A stretch of 64,000 nucleotides of DNA from assembly GCA_950022655.1 (NCBI GenBank), contig OX465583.1:14655298-14719297 (forward strand). The letters run 5' to 3'. Below, piece by piece: positions 1-10,479 of this stretch. The position numbers and the translations under genes are program-made. Numbering within the stretch: position 1 is the first letter of the stretch; every line of letters starts with the position of its first letter. The DNA is from Alentia gelatinosa. Its lineage: Eukaryota; Annelida; Polychaeta; Phyllodocida; Polynoidae. Under the pieces are notes generated by a model. It did not search any database and was not told the origin of the DNA. It saw nothing but the letters and a program-made list of their open reading frames with translations.

Positions 1-357
1 AACGCAAACTAATACCACGCACGCCACCTATCGCGAAATAGGCGAAATTGTCGATAGAGTTTACATGTTCTTCTGATGATTGGTTTTACACTGAAATACA
101 GGACCAGACAAGGTAAGAACTCTTGGACAACTGTAATCTGACAGATTATGGAGTTTAGGAGACACTACCATAGATGAATTCACCAAACTTGAACTGTTTA
201 ATCTGTAGTTCAAATTGATTGTGAATGTTATGATGCAGCATCGTCTGCTGCTGTCACTGACACTGGCATCAGAAATGGAAGTTAGAACTTACAATGATAT
301 TTAAAAACAATAACGATTTCGAGCATCGTAATTATTAGCAAGGAACAGTGGTTAATA
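1..357. other. No recognised feature
   Basis: I see no ORF, repeat or RNA signature I can name in this stretch. It precedes the first long hairpin. I looked here for the distal head terminus expected of the hairpin at 358-510 and did not find one. Confidence 0.5.
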
Positions 358-510
358 AATACAATATAAACTGGTTTCAGATAAAAGCAACTGTAATCTC
401 CTCAGACTAGACTCTACGTAATCACCTCACTATCGTTCGGAGATTACTACGCATCTCGTCCTCGGAGATTACCGCCGCTTGTATCTGAAACCAGTTAATA
501 TTGTGTATGT
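358..510 (-). mobile_element. HH hairpin, head not found (copy HH1)
   Basis: Long inverted repeat: outer arms AATACAATATAAACTGGTTT and its near-complement ending near 508, with an inner palindrome AGTAATCTCC/GGTGATTAC. The arms closely match the hairpin of the complete HH copy at 30907-31245 (same CTGGTTTCAGATA.AAGC arm). On the minus strand the tip reads AC-GATA-GT, a tetraloop in place of the usual GNA triloop. The adjoining GTGGTTAATAA resembles the inner head terminus of the 31-kb copy, but no distal terminus is seen, so the head is probably truncated. Confidence 0.65.
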
Positions 511-539
511 CCACACCCATGATGGTGAGTGCAAGCAAA

Positions 540-715
540 GAGTCAAAGGAAGCCCTGAATCCTCCCACGAGGGTGACCCACGCCCGAGGCGTCGTTCTCC
601 AGGGCTCGATCATTGGGCCCTTCTTCTTCCTGGTCTATATTGATGGGTCGAGCGGAATGACGAGATTGAGCCAGAGTAAACTCTACGAAGATGATACTAA
701 GATGAAACGTCACGT
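540..715 (+). pseudogene. Degenerate LINE reverse transcriptase fragment
   Basis: The plus-strand frame contains a run that aligns with RT motifs B and C of CR1/Jockey-type LINEs. GVVLQGSIIGPFFFLVYID corresponds to the usual GVPQGSxLGPLLFxxYIND, and LYEDDTKM corresponds to LFADDTKL, with the catalytic A-D-D changed to E-D-D. Spacing between the two motifs (about 16 residues) is normal for the family. Motif A and everything upstream are missing, the protein soon runs into a stop, and the fragment lies directly after hairpin HH1. It is a dead remnant; the LINE clade cannot be told from so little sequence. Confidence 0.7.
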
Positions 716-789
716 ATTTTCATTTGAACGTTTGTATGTCACGAGTTGTCTGCGCATAGCGATTTCACGAGGTGTAGCCGAGTGAAATC

Positions 790-1295
790 TGGAAAAGAAG
801 ACAACGATCATAAAAAGGTCATAAAAAGTCCATGTTCAGTTACGGTTTGCACAAAATTAACTGCCGGGACTGCCGGGGTGATGATGTAAACGTATCATTA
901 GGAAATCCGTTTACCTTGGGTCCTATCTTCATATACTACTCACGAGTTAATACAGCGGATATCTACAGTTAAATAAGGAAACTATGGCAAACAGCTGGAG
1001 GAAAAGTCAAGTTTAATTGACACCTAATACTAAAATAATTTGCGCATTGTAATCATGAGCAGATTCAAAAGTGCCAATTAAGCAATTAGTCATTAATTAA
1101 TTAATTATGCAATCAATTAATTATGCAATTGCAGCTGCTGCTGCGGCTGCTTAGTGAGTGAGCCACAGCTAGTGGGTCACTGTAAATGTATGCGTTCACA
1201 CAGGGCCCCCAGTAGGTGGGGGTGCAGAGAGGGGGCGCTCCCTTATTTAAAATACCTTAACCATGTTAAGGCCCCTGAAACCCCACTTCTAGGAC
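790..1295. other. No recognised gene
   Basis: Only short simple-sequence patches are visible: TTAATTAATTAATT near 1095, and a GCTGCTGCTGCGGCTGC patch near 1134. Confidence 0.4.
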
Positions 1296-1485
1296 ACTCT
1301 GTTTAAGGGGACACCCCGCTTAAGGGGACAGTTTGCTCGAAACAGATACCTTTCCCTCTATCATCTTAACCCCTATTATGGTTTCGCCCACTTCAAGGGA
1401 GACATGCCACTTAAGGGGACAGTTATTACCGTACGGAATGCCTCTTAACCCGGTTAAGAGGACCGTTCCATAGGGACACCTTTCC
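1296..1485 (+). repeat. Degenerate CTTAAGGGGACA repeats
   Basis: Several imperfect copies of a TTAAGGGGACA motif occur at uneven spacing (near 1301, 1318, 1404 and a diverged one near 1458), interleaved with ACACCCC and GTTTGCTCGAAACAG. A related phrase (GAACACTTTGCTCGGAACAG) reappears near 4225. This looks like an old dispersed repeat with internal repetition; family unknown. Confidence 0.4.
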
Positions 1486-1489
1486 AGAA

Positions 1490-1665
1490 TCTGACAGAAC
1501 ATCACAGAGATACAGAAAGATATAGATACACAGACAGACTGATATATACACAGGCTCACACACACACTAACATGTACACTCTCACACACATACACGCTGA
1601 CAGAATGAGATATAATGACTAACAGATACAAATACACATACAGATATAGATACACACATTAGGTA
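1490..1665. repeat. CA-rich low-complexity tract
   Basis: ACA/CACACA-rich imperfect microsatellite (ACACAGACAGA, CACACACAC, ATACACATACAGATA). The minus-strand open frame over it, rich in Tyr, Val and Cys, is an artefact of the repeat. Confidence 0.6.
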
Positions 1666-1729
1666 TACAGATGCATACCTCGCTACCCCTCCACACAAAG
1701 AATAAAGTGCTGGTTTTCGCACAGTGTTA

Positions 1730-3290
1730 TGTCCATAACTATCAAATAATTTCCATACTATCAAAACCTGGTTAAAACATGTTACCGCATTCACATTACT
1801 TAGAGTTACTTAGCATTACATTCTAACTGCGTTACGCTATCTAAGAATGGGTTATATAATTCTGTCCAGGTTACAACCCAACCAAGTTACCATGTTACCA
1901 TTACCACGTTACAGTCAGGATTTTAACCCCATTTTCACATTACCATTAGCGCATTATCTTTCTAACCGCATTATCGTTCTAACCCCATTAAATTGTACAT
2001 ATATGTGATTGTTTACCAGTGGTATCAAGGTAGTTGTTCCTCAAAATACCCTCCTAGCGGAATTTGTAATAACTCGTTTTGTTTTCAATTCTTCTTTAAA
2101 AATTGCTTTAGTGGCTGCAAACTTAAGGTCGGTCTCTTGTTCGTTCCACAACTTACTCCCTCTATAGGAGTGTGACAGCTTGTATTGTTCTGTCCTAGGT
2201 CTTGGCAGTTTAAACATTCGTTGGTTATTAGAACGCAGGTGCATGCGGTCTTGAGTTATTAGCTCTAATTCATCACCTTCGTTATGTGGTAGCAGGATTA
2301 GGATGGTAATGCAGTAATTGTAACATGGTAACATGGTTAGAATGGCAAAGTGGTAATGGTGATACAATAATGAAGTTAATGGTAATGCGGCAAAAGTGTT
2401 AGGATGTTAGAACAGTCAGAACGGTGGTGCAATAACGAGGTTAGAACGGAAACATGGTAATGGTAGCAAGGTTAGAACAGAAATGTGGTATCGCTAACAT
2501 GGTAATCGGCTTAGGGGGGGGGGGGGGGGTAACGCAGTAACTGGGTTAGAATGGTAATGTGGTAGTTTTTGTGACATGGTAATGTGGTTAGAATAGTTAA
2601 TGTGCTTACCAAGTGAGAATGGTGATGTGGCAATGCAGTAATGGTAACAGGATGGCAATGCAGTTAGAATGGGTAACATGTAATAGGGTTAGTATGGTAA
2701 TGCAGTTGGAATGGTAATGCATGACAGGGTTAGCATGTCAGTCGGTTAGAACGGTAACACGTAACACGGTTAGAACTGTAACACAATTAAGGCGGTATTC
2801 CACCAAACAACCACTTTTTCAACTTCAACAGACGTTCCAGCCGACCTTTCAGCCGACGTCGGTTGAAACATCTGATAAAATGGCGTCAAAATGCGTCGCT
2901 GCTCCACCGAAACCCCCAACAGACGCTCATGTGGTCGCCATACAAGCGTCGGGTGGGTTCAAAGTTTACACTGACTTAGTGCATAGGTATATAATAATAT
3001 CATAGTTAATTTGATAACATGGTAACATGGATAGAGCGGTAATGTTGTAACTGTGATGCAGTAACAGGGTTACAATGCTAACACGGTTAGAAGGGTAATG
3101 AGGTAACAATAATGTGCTAAAGGTAATGCGATAACATGGTTAGGATGTAATAGAGTGCATTCTAAGGTAGCATAATGCAATGAGAATGTAACACGTTTTG
3201 ATGGGTAATGTTTTGTTATGCAATGTAACATGGTTACAAATAACAGTAAATAACGCTAAGTAACGCAAATGCGGCAACACATTTGTTTAA
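1730..3290. repeat. Degenerate GTTA/GGTAATG repeat field with strand switch
   Basis: From about 1730 to 1990 the sequence is full of GTTACC, CATTACC and TTCTAACC-GCATTA. From about 2300 to 2790 and 3000 to 3290 the same words appear as their complement (GGTTAGAAC, GGTAATG, GTAACATGG). Individual units are about 10-12 bases and diverged. It holds a 16-17-base G run near 2513-2529 and a LINE C-terminus (2041-2290) between the two orientations. Open frames here are low-complexity artefacts. Confidence 0.6.
2041..2290 (-). pseudogene. LINE ORF2 C-terminal fragment
   Basis: The minus-strand translation carries the typical last 80 residues of a CR1/L2/Jockey-type LINE ORF2: a TQDRMHLRSNN segment, then LPRPRTEQYKLSHSYRG, SKLWNEQETDLK and a final FKEELKTK. 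These match the family pattern LPRxRTExxKxSxxYRGxxLWNxLPxDLK...FKxxLK. It is joined on its upstream side to simple-repeat sequence, so everything before the C-terminus is lost. Non-coding relic, orientation opposite to the LINE at 11.9-14.7 kb. Confidence 0.75.
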
Positions 3291-3608
3291 CCAGGTTTTG
3301 ATACTTAAAGACACTTTTTTATACTCATGGACATTTTGATAGTTATGGACATGACGAAAGTCTCAAACCTAGTCATTTTTTATAGTTATGAACATTTTTG
3401 ATTGTTATGGACCGCACAAGGGGTGCGCATAACTTGCATTGTTATGCTTCCATACCTCGGGGGTTCGACCACTGCAATCTACCCGAACTCTTCAACGTGC
3501 CATACCTGACTGGATCACCCTGCAGAGGCTCTGGCCTTCTTTCTGTGCGTGCAGGGCGCCGAGGACGGCCTGGTCTCTAGCATTACACATCGAAGGTCGC
3601 CAGTGTTA
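3291..3608. other. No recognised feature
   Basis: Contains two or three imperfect copies of a TAGTTATGGACAT phrase (3325-3412). Nothing codes convincingly. Confidence 0.4.
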
Positions 3609-4063
3609 GAGGGTGCGTCCACCAACCACGACAGGGCTGCGACAACGGCTTTCCGACAAGGTCCACGACAGCTCTACGATTGGAAGGCGTGTCGTAGCCT
3701 TGTCGTGGTTAGTGGACCCTAGTTCCCGACAAGAGGCTACGACAAGGCCCCGACAGGCTGCGACACAAAGCTTGTCGGGAGGTTGTCGGAGGCCCTCCGA
3801 CAAGGCCACGACAATATCGAACATGTTCGATTTTTGCTACGACCGGACCTTTGTCGTGGAGTGTTGTGGTTTCCTCGATATCACTGTTGTAGTGTGTCGG
3901 AACCATGGGCGCCTTTTTTACGGAAACCGGCATCGTATGCGACACGCCCCGACACCGCTGTCCCGACAATGCTCTTCTCACGACAAGGCTGCGACAAGGC
4001 TGCGATTGGAACTTTCATGTCGGCACTTGTCGTAGCCTTGTCGTGGTTGGTGGACGCACCCTC
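3609..4063. mobile_element. Foldback transposon with CGACAAGG arrays
   Basis: A perfect 25-bp terminal inverted repeat bounds 455 bp: it begins GAGGGTGCGTCCACC at 3609 and its complement ends at 4063. Both ends are flanked by TA (TTA on the left, TAC on the right), consistent with a TA duplication. Inside, CGACAAGG and its complement CCTTGTCG recur more than ten times on both strands, so much of the element could fold. The several overlapping open frames here are by-products of that repetition. The terminus shares the core CCACCWACYACGA with the Harbinger-like MITEs described below. Non-autonomous; no transposase. Confidence 0.8.
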
Positions 4064-4325
4064 TACGCACCCCATGTAGGCGGCCGGTACACACAGCCCC
4101 ACGCTGCTCCCAGGTGATATTTGTACCTGTTTGCCCCGCTCTACGCATGCTCACAGGCATGGTAGGCGGGGCTTACTCTTTTGGATTCATTAACTGAGCC
4201 TTATTGCCTTTTATCATCTTTAAGAGAACACTTTGCTCGGAACAGAGGGTGCCCCCTTAAGCTTTGCTTTACTGTTCATCCAATAAAATAAGACACATAC
4301 CGATCCCTCAAGTAAATATCGCTCT
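4064..4325. other. No recognised feature
   Basis: Only a phrase (GAACACTTTGCTCGGAACAG, about 4225) related to the 1.3-kb repeats is visible. Confidence 0.4.
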
Positions 4326-4694
4326 TTATCCTACCCCTAATAAAAAACGCCATAGGTTTAACATTGACTCAATGTATTTGAAGGAGCGCTGAATAAAGTG
4401 TTATTTATGCACCGAGGTGAATAAAAAAAATGACCAATCAGGGATCAGATAACGAAAGTAGATCCGGCAGTGTCAACACGCTACTATCATGGATAATTAC
4501 ACAATTGTATATCGGTGAGATGGGGTAGGATAAATACAAAACCAAACTCGAGTTAGCCTTCTCAATGTTTATGCTACTCTGGTCAGGTCTGCTACTCACT
4601 ACACTCGGCTAACGCCTCGTGTAGTAATACACAACCTGCCCATCGTGGCATAAACATTGACAAGGCTGACTCTCGTTTGGTTTCTACTAAATAT
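4326..4694 (-). mobile_element. HH element, subfamily A (copy HH2)
   Basis: The head at 4326-4533 is bounded by TTATCCTACCCC and GGGGTAGGATAA. It is followed directly by a hairpin (4534 to about 4690) whose arms start AAACCAAACTCGAGTTAG and end CTCTCGTTTGGTTT. The tip, GGCTAACGCC at 4607-4616, is a GTTA tetraloop on the minus strand. A GACCAATCAG box lies in the head. Strand is given by the convention hairpin 5', head 3'. Nearly identical to HH3 at 7740. Non-coding, no transposase. Confidence 0.85.
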
Positions 4695-5285
4695 GCCAGG
4701 CGGAATACCTCCATCTTGTCTCTTGGTTAATTCTCTTATTCAAACAGAAGTTCTTTCTATCTACAACCTCAGTAGCACTTCCAGCACCTATGAAGGTAAC
4801 CCATACCCCAGACTAAATATTGAAGATGATATTGATGTTTCCAAGAATACTAGTGTGATCAGAATGTTGACTTACGTTGCTAAAGTATTTCTATTCTTAA
4901 ATATAATGCTGTTGGCATGATTAGAACAGGAAGGGTGTGGTGTTATTTTTTGTTGTTGTAAATAAACATGATAGTACAAAGACCCCAGACGTCAAGCAAA
5001 TACTTTTTGAAGGGAGTTATTAGAAAACGTAACATGGAATTATATCGACTTCATAATGTTAAATCAGAACACCAAATATAAAACAACGGATAGGGATAAG
5101 AGAAGAAAAGCAAAAACAAATACTGGGGAAAACAAAAAAGGCAGTTAAAGATGTTGGCAGAAAAGTAAAAACCTGTAGAAGTTGGTTTTGTGAATATGTA
5201 GCGTTACCTTCTCAGCAATGCACCCCTCGGGATACCAGGCCGGGTGGTGAAGCTGCGTGGAGCTGGCGGACGTGCGTGCCAAGTT
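4695..5285. other. No recognised gene
   Basis: An 87-codon open frame starts upstream inside the HH2 arm and runs to 4920. I see no domain in it and judge it to be chance. Confidence 0.4.
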
Positions 5286-5356
5286 ATATATATATATTTT
5301 TTATTTTATTTTTTATTTTTTTTTTATTTAACATCGGTTCTCACCAGGGTGAGATC
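5286..5356 (-). repeat. Possible retroposon 3' tail
   Basis: Read on the minus strand, GGAAGATCTCACCCTGGTGA (a small stem-loop) is followed by about 12 bases and a long A-rich tract. A matching arrangement, stem-loop then A-run, occurs at 54713-54775 and 61437-61500. This suggests the 3' end of a LINE or SINE family. No coding part is attached here. Confidence 0.4.
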
Positions 5357-5417
5357 TTCCACCGTGCATAAAGTACAGAGAACTTCATAACAGACAGGTT
5401 CACATATTATTCCATCT

Positions 5418-5444
5418 AGTAATTGGATAATAATAATAATGATG

Positions 5445-5508
<64 letters not shown>

Positions 5509-5520
5509 TAATAATAATAC
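5418..5520. repeat. (TAA)n microsatellite
   Basis: About 100 bp of TAA/ATA trinucleotide repeat with a few GAT interruptions. The minus-strand poly-isoleucine open frame across it is an artefact. Confidence 0.95.
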
Positions 5521-6589
5521 AAGTTAGGAGGTAGATGAAATGAGTATGAGGATGATGGAATATCAATATCAAGTTACTTCTTTTACCACACAGTGCTTAG
5601 ACAGAATACATGTTTTTGATATCCATTTTTAAACTCCTTTGTACTATCTGCGCTAGAATGTATGTTTGGGGTCGGAGAAGGAGAAATCATCCCGTGGGCG
5701 GATCCCACGACGAAGGAGATGAGTGCCCCACCGTGCACCCTTCACCCCGTGTGACCCCCGAGCCCAGTCTGACCTACCCGCTGGACCGGCACTTAGGAAA
5801 TGACTCAGTCCCAGTTATCATCGAGGTTCCTATCAGGATTTACTGGCATTGACTATGCAGCTCCTGTCCTTGACGCCCTGACCTTGGTCAGTCCACCACA
5901 TTGACGCAAACTCCTCAGATGGTTACAGTATAATGGAGTTATTGGATGTATATTTAGGTTGTTCTCAATATCTATTGCTGAAGTATGTTAGATTTTGGAT
6001 GTTTCTGTTCACGTTCCTCACATGCGGTTCTTAATAAACCACCTTGGTAACGTTCATTTGAATATTAGACTCGTCGAATAAGACAGTAACCAGGTATTCA
6101 CATAGTTCCTTGTCGTGTGAACGAATCTAAGGTATACATAACTATAAGTCACCTAAGATTAAGCCATGCTATCCCCATAAACCTGGTTGATGTCATTTGC
6201 CGGTGTCGTACTGCTGTCCAGACTTAAACCTAGGCTGGTTCAATCATTCTTTAGAATTCATCCGATTCCTGCTAGTGCAAATATGACTTTGAGAAATACT
6301 TAAATCATTAAATCCGATTCCTTAATTAACTCTAGAGACTCTCAAAGCTTCAGGTAAATCTCCTCTGAGCAGCGGAATTCTTGGCTATGTATAAAGCTTT
6401 GGGAGTAAAAATGTGTTTGTCTGCTCTTCCGAATTTCCTTTTAGAGGTAAATAGAACGCGGGCTGCTGGATAGACTGGTTCCGTGCCTCAATGGACAATG
6501 GGACAGGTAATGTCCAACAAGAGCAACATGTGATCGACCTTGAACTTTCCCTGGTTCCCCCTGATTTGCAGTGGCAAAGAAAAGCAGCA
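5521..6589. other. No recognised gene
   Basis: An 80-codon open frame at 5610-5852 has somewhat GC-rich codons, but I see no domain, signal or splice context. Nothing else is recognised. Confidence 0.4.
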
Positions 6590-6592
6590 TAA

Positions 6593-6874
6593 GGCCCGGC
6601 GTCCACCTACTACGATAGAATCGTAGACCTCCCGATATGGCACCGATAAAAAATGTCAAAATCGGTGCCATATCGGGAAGGCGCAAAATCGTAGACATGT
6701 GTCTAGACATGCCAATCCACCACGTATTGTATGGGGTTTTTATCGATGTCTAATCGCAGAAACGTGGTCAACTGCCCCGATATTAGGTAACCTTCCGACG
6801 CGATTTTGATTTTTTATCGGGAGGTGCATCGTAGGGCATATCGGTGCCATATCGTAGTAGGTGGACGCCGGGCC
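6593..6874 (+). mobile_element. PIF/Harbinger-like MITE, copy 1
   Basis: Terminal inverted repeat of about 24 bp beginning GGCCCGGCGTCCACCTACTA and mirrored at the right end, flanked by TAA on both sides. A 3-bp TWA duplication with GGCC-type termini is the classic PIF/Harbinger signature. Subterminal inverted repeats (ATCGGTGCCATATCGGGA and complement) make the interior foldable. No ORF. Three more copies lie at 20246, 27036 and 53381, all in this orientation. Confidence 0.85.
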
Positions 6875-6877
6875 TAA

Positions 6878-7739
6878 CAACTCTCCCTCACGAGGTAGTC
6901 TGTAGTGCTGCCAACATTCACCAGACAGTGCAGAATACAACAAGTATCTGTCAGGTGCGAATCACACAATGTAGCATAGAAATGTTGGCCGTTATACATA
7001 ATGCACCATAAAAATGGTGAGTGTTACCTGGCCTAATATGTGGAGACATAATGTGAGGTACATGATTCCAACCGTGTTCATTCTACTTTAGGCATCTAAT
7101 AGTACTAAACGAGTTGTTCATGTACTTCAAGTTTCCCCACGTCTGGTCAGTGGTGCTGTTCAGCAAATTGCAGGCTTTTTAAAAGGTCACTTGATACTTC
7201 GCCTCAGGCCATATCGACCTATACTTACAGCACTTACCGCTGAGACCAATTACAGGCATTAGCTTCTTCTTCTAATTAACTACTTACCTCTTCAAATCTG
7301 CCCTTCCCTTCTACCAGACCTAAGGTTACCATGTAAGGTCGCAGTCGATGTATTTTTTTTCTTTTTCTGCTTATCTGGAAGGTCACCCCGGCGCCGTAGA
7401 ATCTATGTGAATATGTCGGCCTTGAATGAAAGCTCATCTCACATATATCTTAGTTTCTGATTTGAACAGTGACATCTTATTATCATATACACTCTCACAA
7501 TTACTCCCAAATACTGAGTTCAACAGAAGGAGAGTTGTTTTACTGGATTCAAAGCCTGAAAAATCCTCCTTCTTGGAAATTCCAAATAGATTCCACCACG
7601 AGGGTGGCCTACCACTAATAACCTGGAATTAGGCACAAGTGTCATATGAGATTAATGAAGGGAGCATGTCCTACGAAGGAATAATTGTATTGATACGGTG
7701 TGGCCAATAAAGACACAGAGGTAGCGGGTGTAGGGGTTT
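6878..7739. other. No recognised gene
   Basis: No domain-bearing frame. A T-rich tract (7350-7365) and a 68-codon frame at 7426-7632 carry no family signature. Confidence 0.4.
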
Positions 7740-8115
7740 TTATCCTACCCCTAATAAAAAACGCCATAGGTTTAACACTGACTCAATGTATTTGAAGGAG
7801 CGTTGAATAAAGTGTTATTTATGCACCAAGGTGAATGAAAAAAACTGACCAATCAGGGACCAGATAACGAAAGTAGATCCGGCAGTGTCAACACGCTACT
7901 ATCATGGATAATTACACAATTTGCTCTGTATATCGGTGAGATGGGGCAGGATAAATACAAAACCAAACTCGAGTTAGCCTTCTCAATGTTTATGCTACTC
8001 TGGTCAGGTCTGCTACTCACTACACTCGGCTAACGCCTCGTGTAGTAATACACAACCTGCCCATCGTGGCATAAACATTGACAAGGCTGACTCTCGTTTG
8101 GTTTCTACTAAATAT
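7740..8115 (-). mobile_element. HH element, subfamily A (copy HH3)
   Basis: Same structure and nearly the same sequence as HH2: head 7740-7954 between TTATCCTACCCC and GGGGCAGGATAA, then a hairpin to about 8111 with tip GGCTAACGCC at 8028-8037 (GTTA on the minus strand). One of the two copies probably moved or duplicated recently, because differences are few. Confidence 0.85.
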
Positions 8116-9206
8116 CACGGTTTTGGGACGGCCATTAAAATGAACCTTCAACATGAGTAACCACTAACCTTCGGTTTATTGAAAGAAAATAGTGATAGCG
8201 ATAATCAAGTCTACGGTCGACATATTACAGATTTAAGAAATGGCTTAATCAAAAGATGTTTTGATAGTGAATGGAGTGCAAGAAATATGTCCACCTATGT
8301 AACAGGAGTCTATGTTATCGTCATTTTTTTCGGTCCTCATTTTTTTTAAAGATATCCACCATTCAATAAATTGTTTATATATACATATGAACATACCTAG
8401 TATAGGTTCTTTTGTACACTGACGTACTCGTGACACTAGAAATATTCGTGGAGGAACCGTATTTATTACATTATGCACCTTACCCCTCATATAAATCTCC
8501 ATAGACTTATCATGCTGTTACTAAATGTCACAGGTATGCTATGAATATTTATATGCGTGACATATGAAATTAAAAACACGTGAGGGGCTAGGATGAAATC
8601 TAGACATCACTCAGTCTAATATGAGTGCTCATTGCCCCTTCACTGCGGATATCACTCAGTTCCGCTTTATGATGTCATTCCGCCGAGGCAACTCACGCCA
8701 TATAAACAATCATATCCAATTTTTGTGACGTTTCTTGATAATATCAGGAAAATTACTTTTCAAAGATGAAAAACAACCAGAAAAGAAACAGAAGAGAGAA
8801 CTTGGCCCTCTGCCAGCTAAAAGCCAACTAATGTAGACAACTGAGTACTTAAGGACTCAGGAAGCACCTCAGAATCTTTTCTGGATGGATGGTAGGTCTT
8901 CAATATTTACTGGATTCCCAGATGCCCTCTCATTCTTCTTCTCCCCTACCAAATTTCCAGATAGTCTCTAAATATCTTCATATGTGCCTTATTTAACTCT
9001 TTTGTCCTTGTACTGAAGGGTCTTAGTCCGTGCCATCTTCTACACGTAACATCACAGTTTGTCACATTTCAACAAGAGCTTCATTACAGAGGAATCTTAT
9101 TTTAGCATAGATATGGATCCACGATTCTGTCGGCCCAAAGGTTGTGTCAGAATGTATGGCTATTAACTTGTTTCAAGGGCACAGCTGAATGGTACAGATA
9201 GAACAA
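8116..9206. other. No recognised gene
   Basis: About 1.1 kb of AT-rich DNA with no repeat, domain or RNA signature that I can identify. Confidence 0.4.
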
Positions 9207-9542
9207 TTAGTAGAAACCGAACGAGAGTTAGACTTCACAATGTTTATGCCACGACGGGAAGCCGAGTGTAGTGAGGAGCCGACCTGACCAGAGTGGCATA
9301 GCGGTGACAAGTCTAACTCGAGTTTGGTTTCGTATTTATCCTACCTCGTCTATGCTTTTGTATTACTAAAAGATAAATATAGAGTCAATGACCAACAGAA
9401 CATAGTAGCTGACATCCTGCTCTCTGATTGGTCAATATTGTTATTACTCTAGTGGCATAAAAAACACTTTATGTCACGACCTGCCACATAAAATTTCCCT
9501 ATGTTAAGTCTATGGCGGTTTTTTTTATTAGGGGTAGGATAA
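9207..9542 (+). mobile_element. HH element, subfamily A', tip-deleted (copy HH4)
   Basis: Starts TTAGTAGAAACCGAACGAG, has hairpin arms around ATGCCACGACGGG, and ends in a head closed by GGGGTAGGATAA at 9542. Compared with copies at 41.7 and 58.5 kb, a stretch of roughly 35-40 bp is missing from the left arm. The join reads ACGACGGG-AAGCCGAG, placing the right breakpoint inside the GTA loop of the hairpin tip. Confidence 0.8.
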
Positions 9543-10159
9543 AGCTTTCTATGCAACCCGCACGTCTTATTACTTTCGGCTTTTCCACTTAGGTCCACTC
9601 GGCTACATGCATGTACCTCTATTACCGTCACATTTTACAATCCATGTTTTAGGGATTAGCTTTCATAAATCCCCATGGATTCGTCGTCCCATCTATCATT
9701 CATCTACAGGAGAACGTGAGTGCTGATAATAGACAAAGATGTAGTCCGCATGCCAAGTTAGGAGACTTTTTAGGACCACAACTTTAGTGATCTACCATTG
9801 TTACTGTGGGTTGTAGGCATCGTGACAAGATAGCATAAAGTAAGTTAAGACCGTGCATCCACCAACGTTGCCGTTTCAGCCGCCGATAGGCCTTTCGATT
9901 TACTCACGAAAAGTAAAAAAAATTCATCGGGATGTCAGACAAAATCGTAGCAGTATACCACACATCTACGATTTATCCATGACCCACACCGACACGCCAA
10001 GATTGGTTTCCGACACACCACGATTAAAACCCAAATCGTAGGCCTCCTAATAAAATAAAAAATATTTTAATTCTTCGTAGCATATCGATGAGTATTGGAA
10101 GCCTATTTGACGGAGAAATATCTTGTACATGTCAAACACTTGGCGGAAAATTGATAAAG
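9543..10159. other. Unclassified, with a short foldable patch
   Basis: From about 9850 to 10045 there are ATCGTAG and CTACGAT words and a CATCCACCAACG start resembling the Harbinger-like and CGACAA elements, but no matched terminal repeats. It may be a decayed relative. Confidence 0.35.
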
Positions 10160-10335
10160 TTACCTAGACAATTTTAGTTTGATGAATTTTTTATAACTAT
10201 AGAGAGAGCTTTCCTGGACTGACTGTAGTAGGTCATTCCAAAAATCCTTATTCCTATTTAATGGACTTCTTTTAAAGAACGAGGTTAGCGGGCGTTGTAA
10301 TTTTATAAAATTAGCCCTGATGTGTTTGTTGACGG
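10160..10335 (-). pseudogene. LINE ORF2 C-terminal fragment
   Basis: Minus-strand translation HIRANFIKLQRPLTSFFKRS, then LNRNKDFWNDLLQSVQES, then YKKFIKLKL matches the C-terminal pattern of metazoan LINE ORF2 (TRxxxxLxxPxxxxxxxxxS, xxxWNxLPxxVxxxxSLxxFKxxLK). Conserved features seen are the W-N pair and the final F-K-like helix. Upstream RT motifs are absent. A relic, unrelated in orientation to the big LINE beginning 1.5 kb away. Confidence 0.5.
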
Positions 10336-10479
10336 AAAGGCATAATGAAAGCGTTGGCAAGTCGAAGGTGTTCATCATCAGCACTGGGATAGGGAGGGCT
10401 GAGGCACTGAACCGCCTACACAGTGTCTGCTGTAGGCTCCCTTTCTCAGTGTTGCGTGACTTCTCTTTAGAAGGCAATT

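Noticed and set aside
2200..2790. Telomere-like GGTTAG repeats
   Set aside because: GGTTAG here is part of a longer irregular GGTTAGAAYGGTAATG phrase, with no TTAGGG runs.
3440..3475. tRNA B-box-like GGGTTCGACC
   Set aside because: No A box or cloverleaf pairing could be drawn around it.
3606..4160. Six overlapping open frames
   Set aside because: All fall on the CGACAAGG foldback element; composition explains them.
5324..5572. Minus-strand poly-isoleucine open frame
   Set aside because: It is the translation of a (TAA)n microsatellite.
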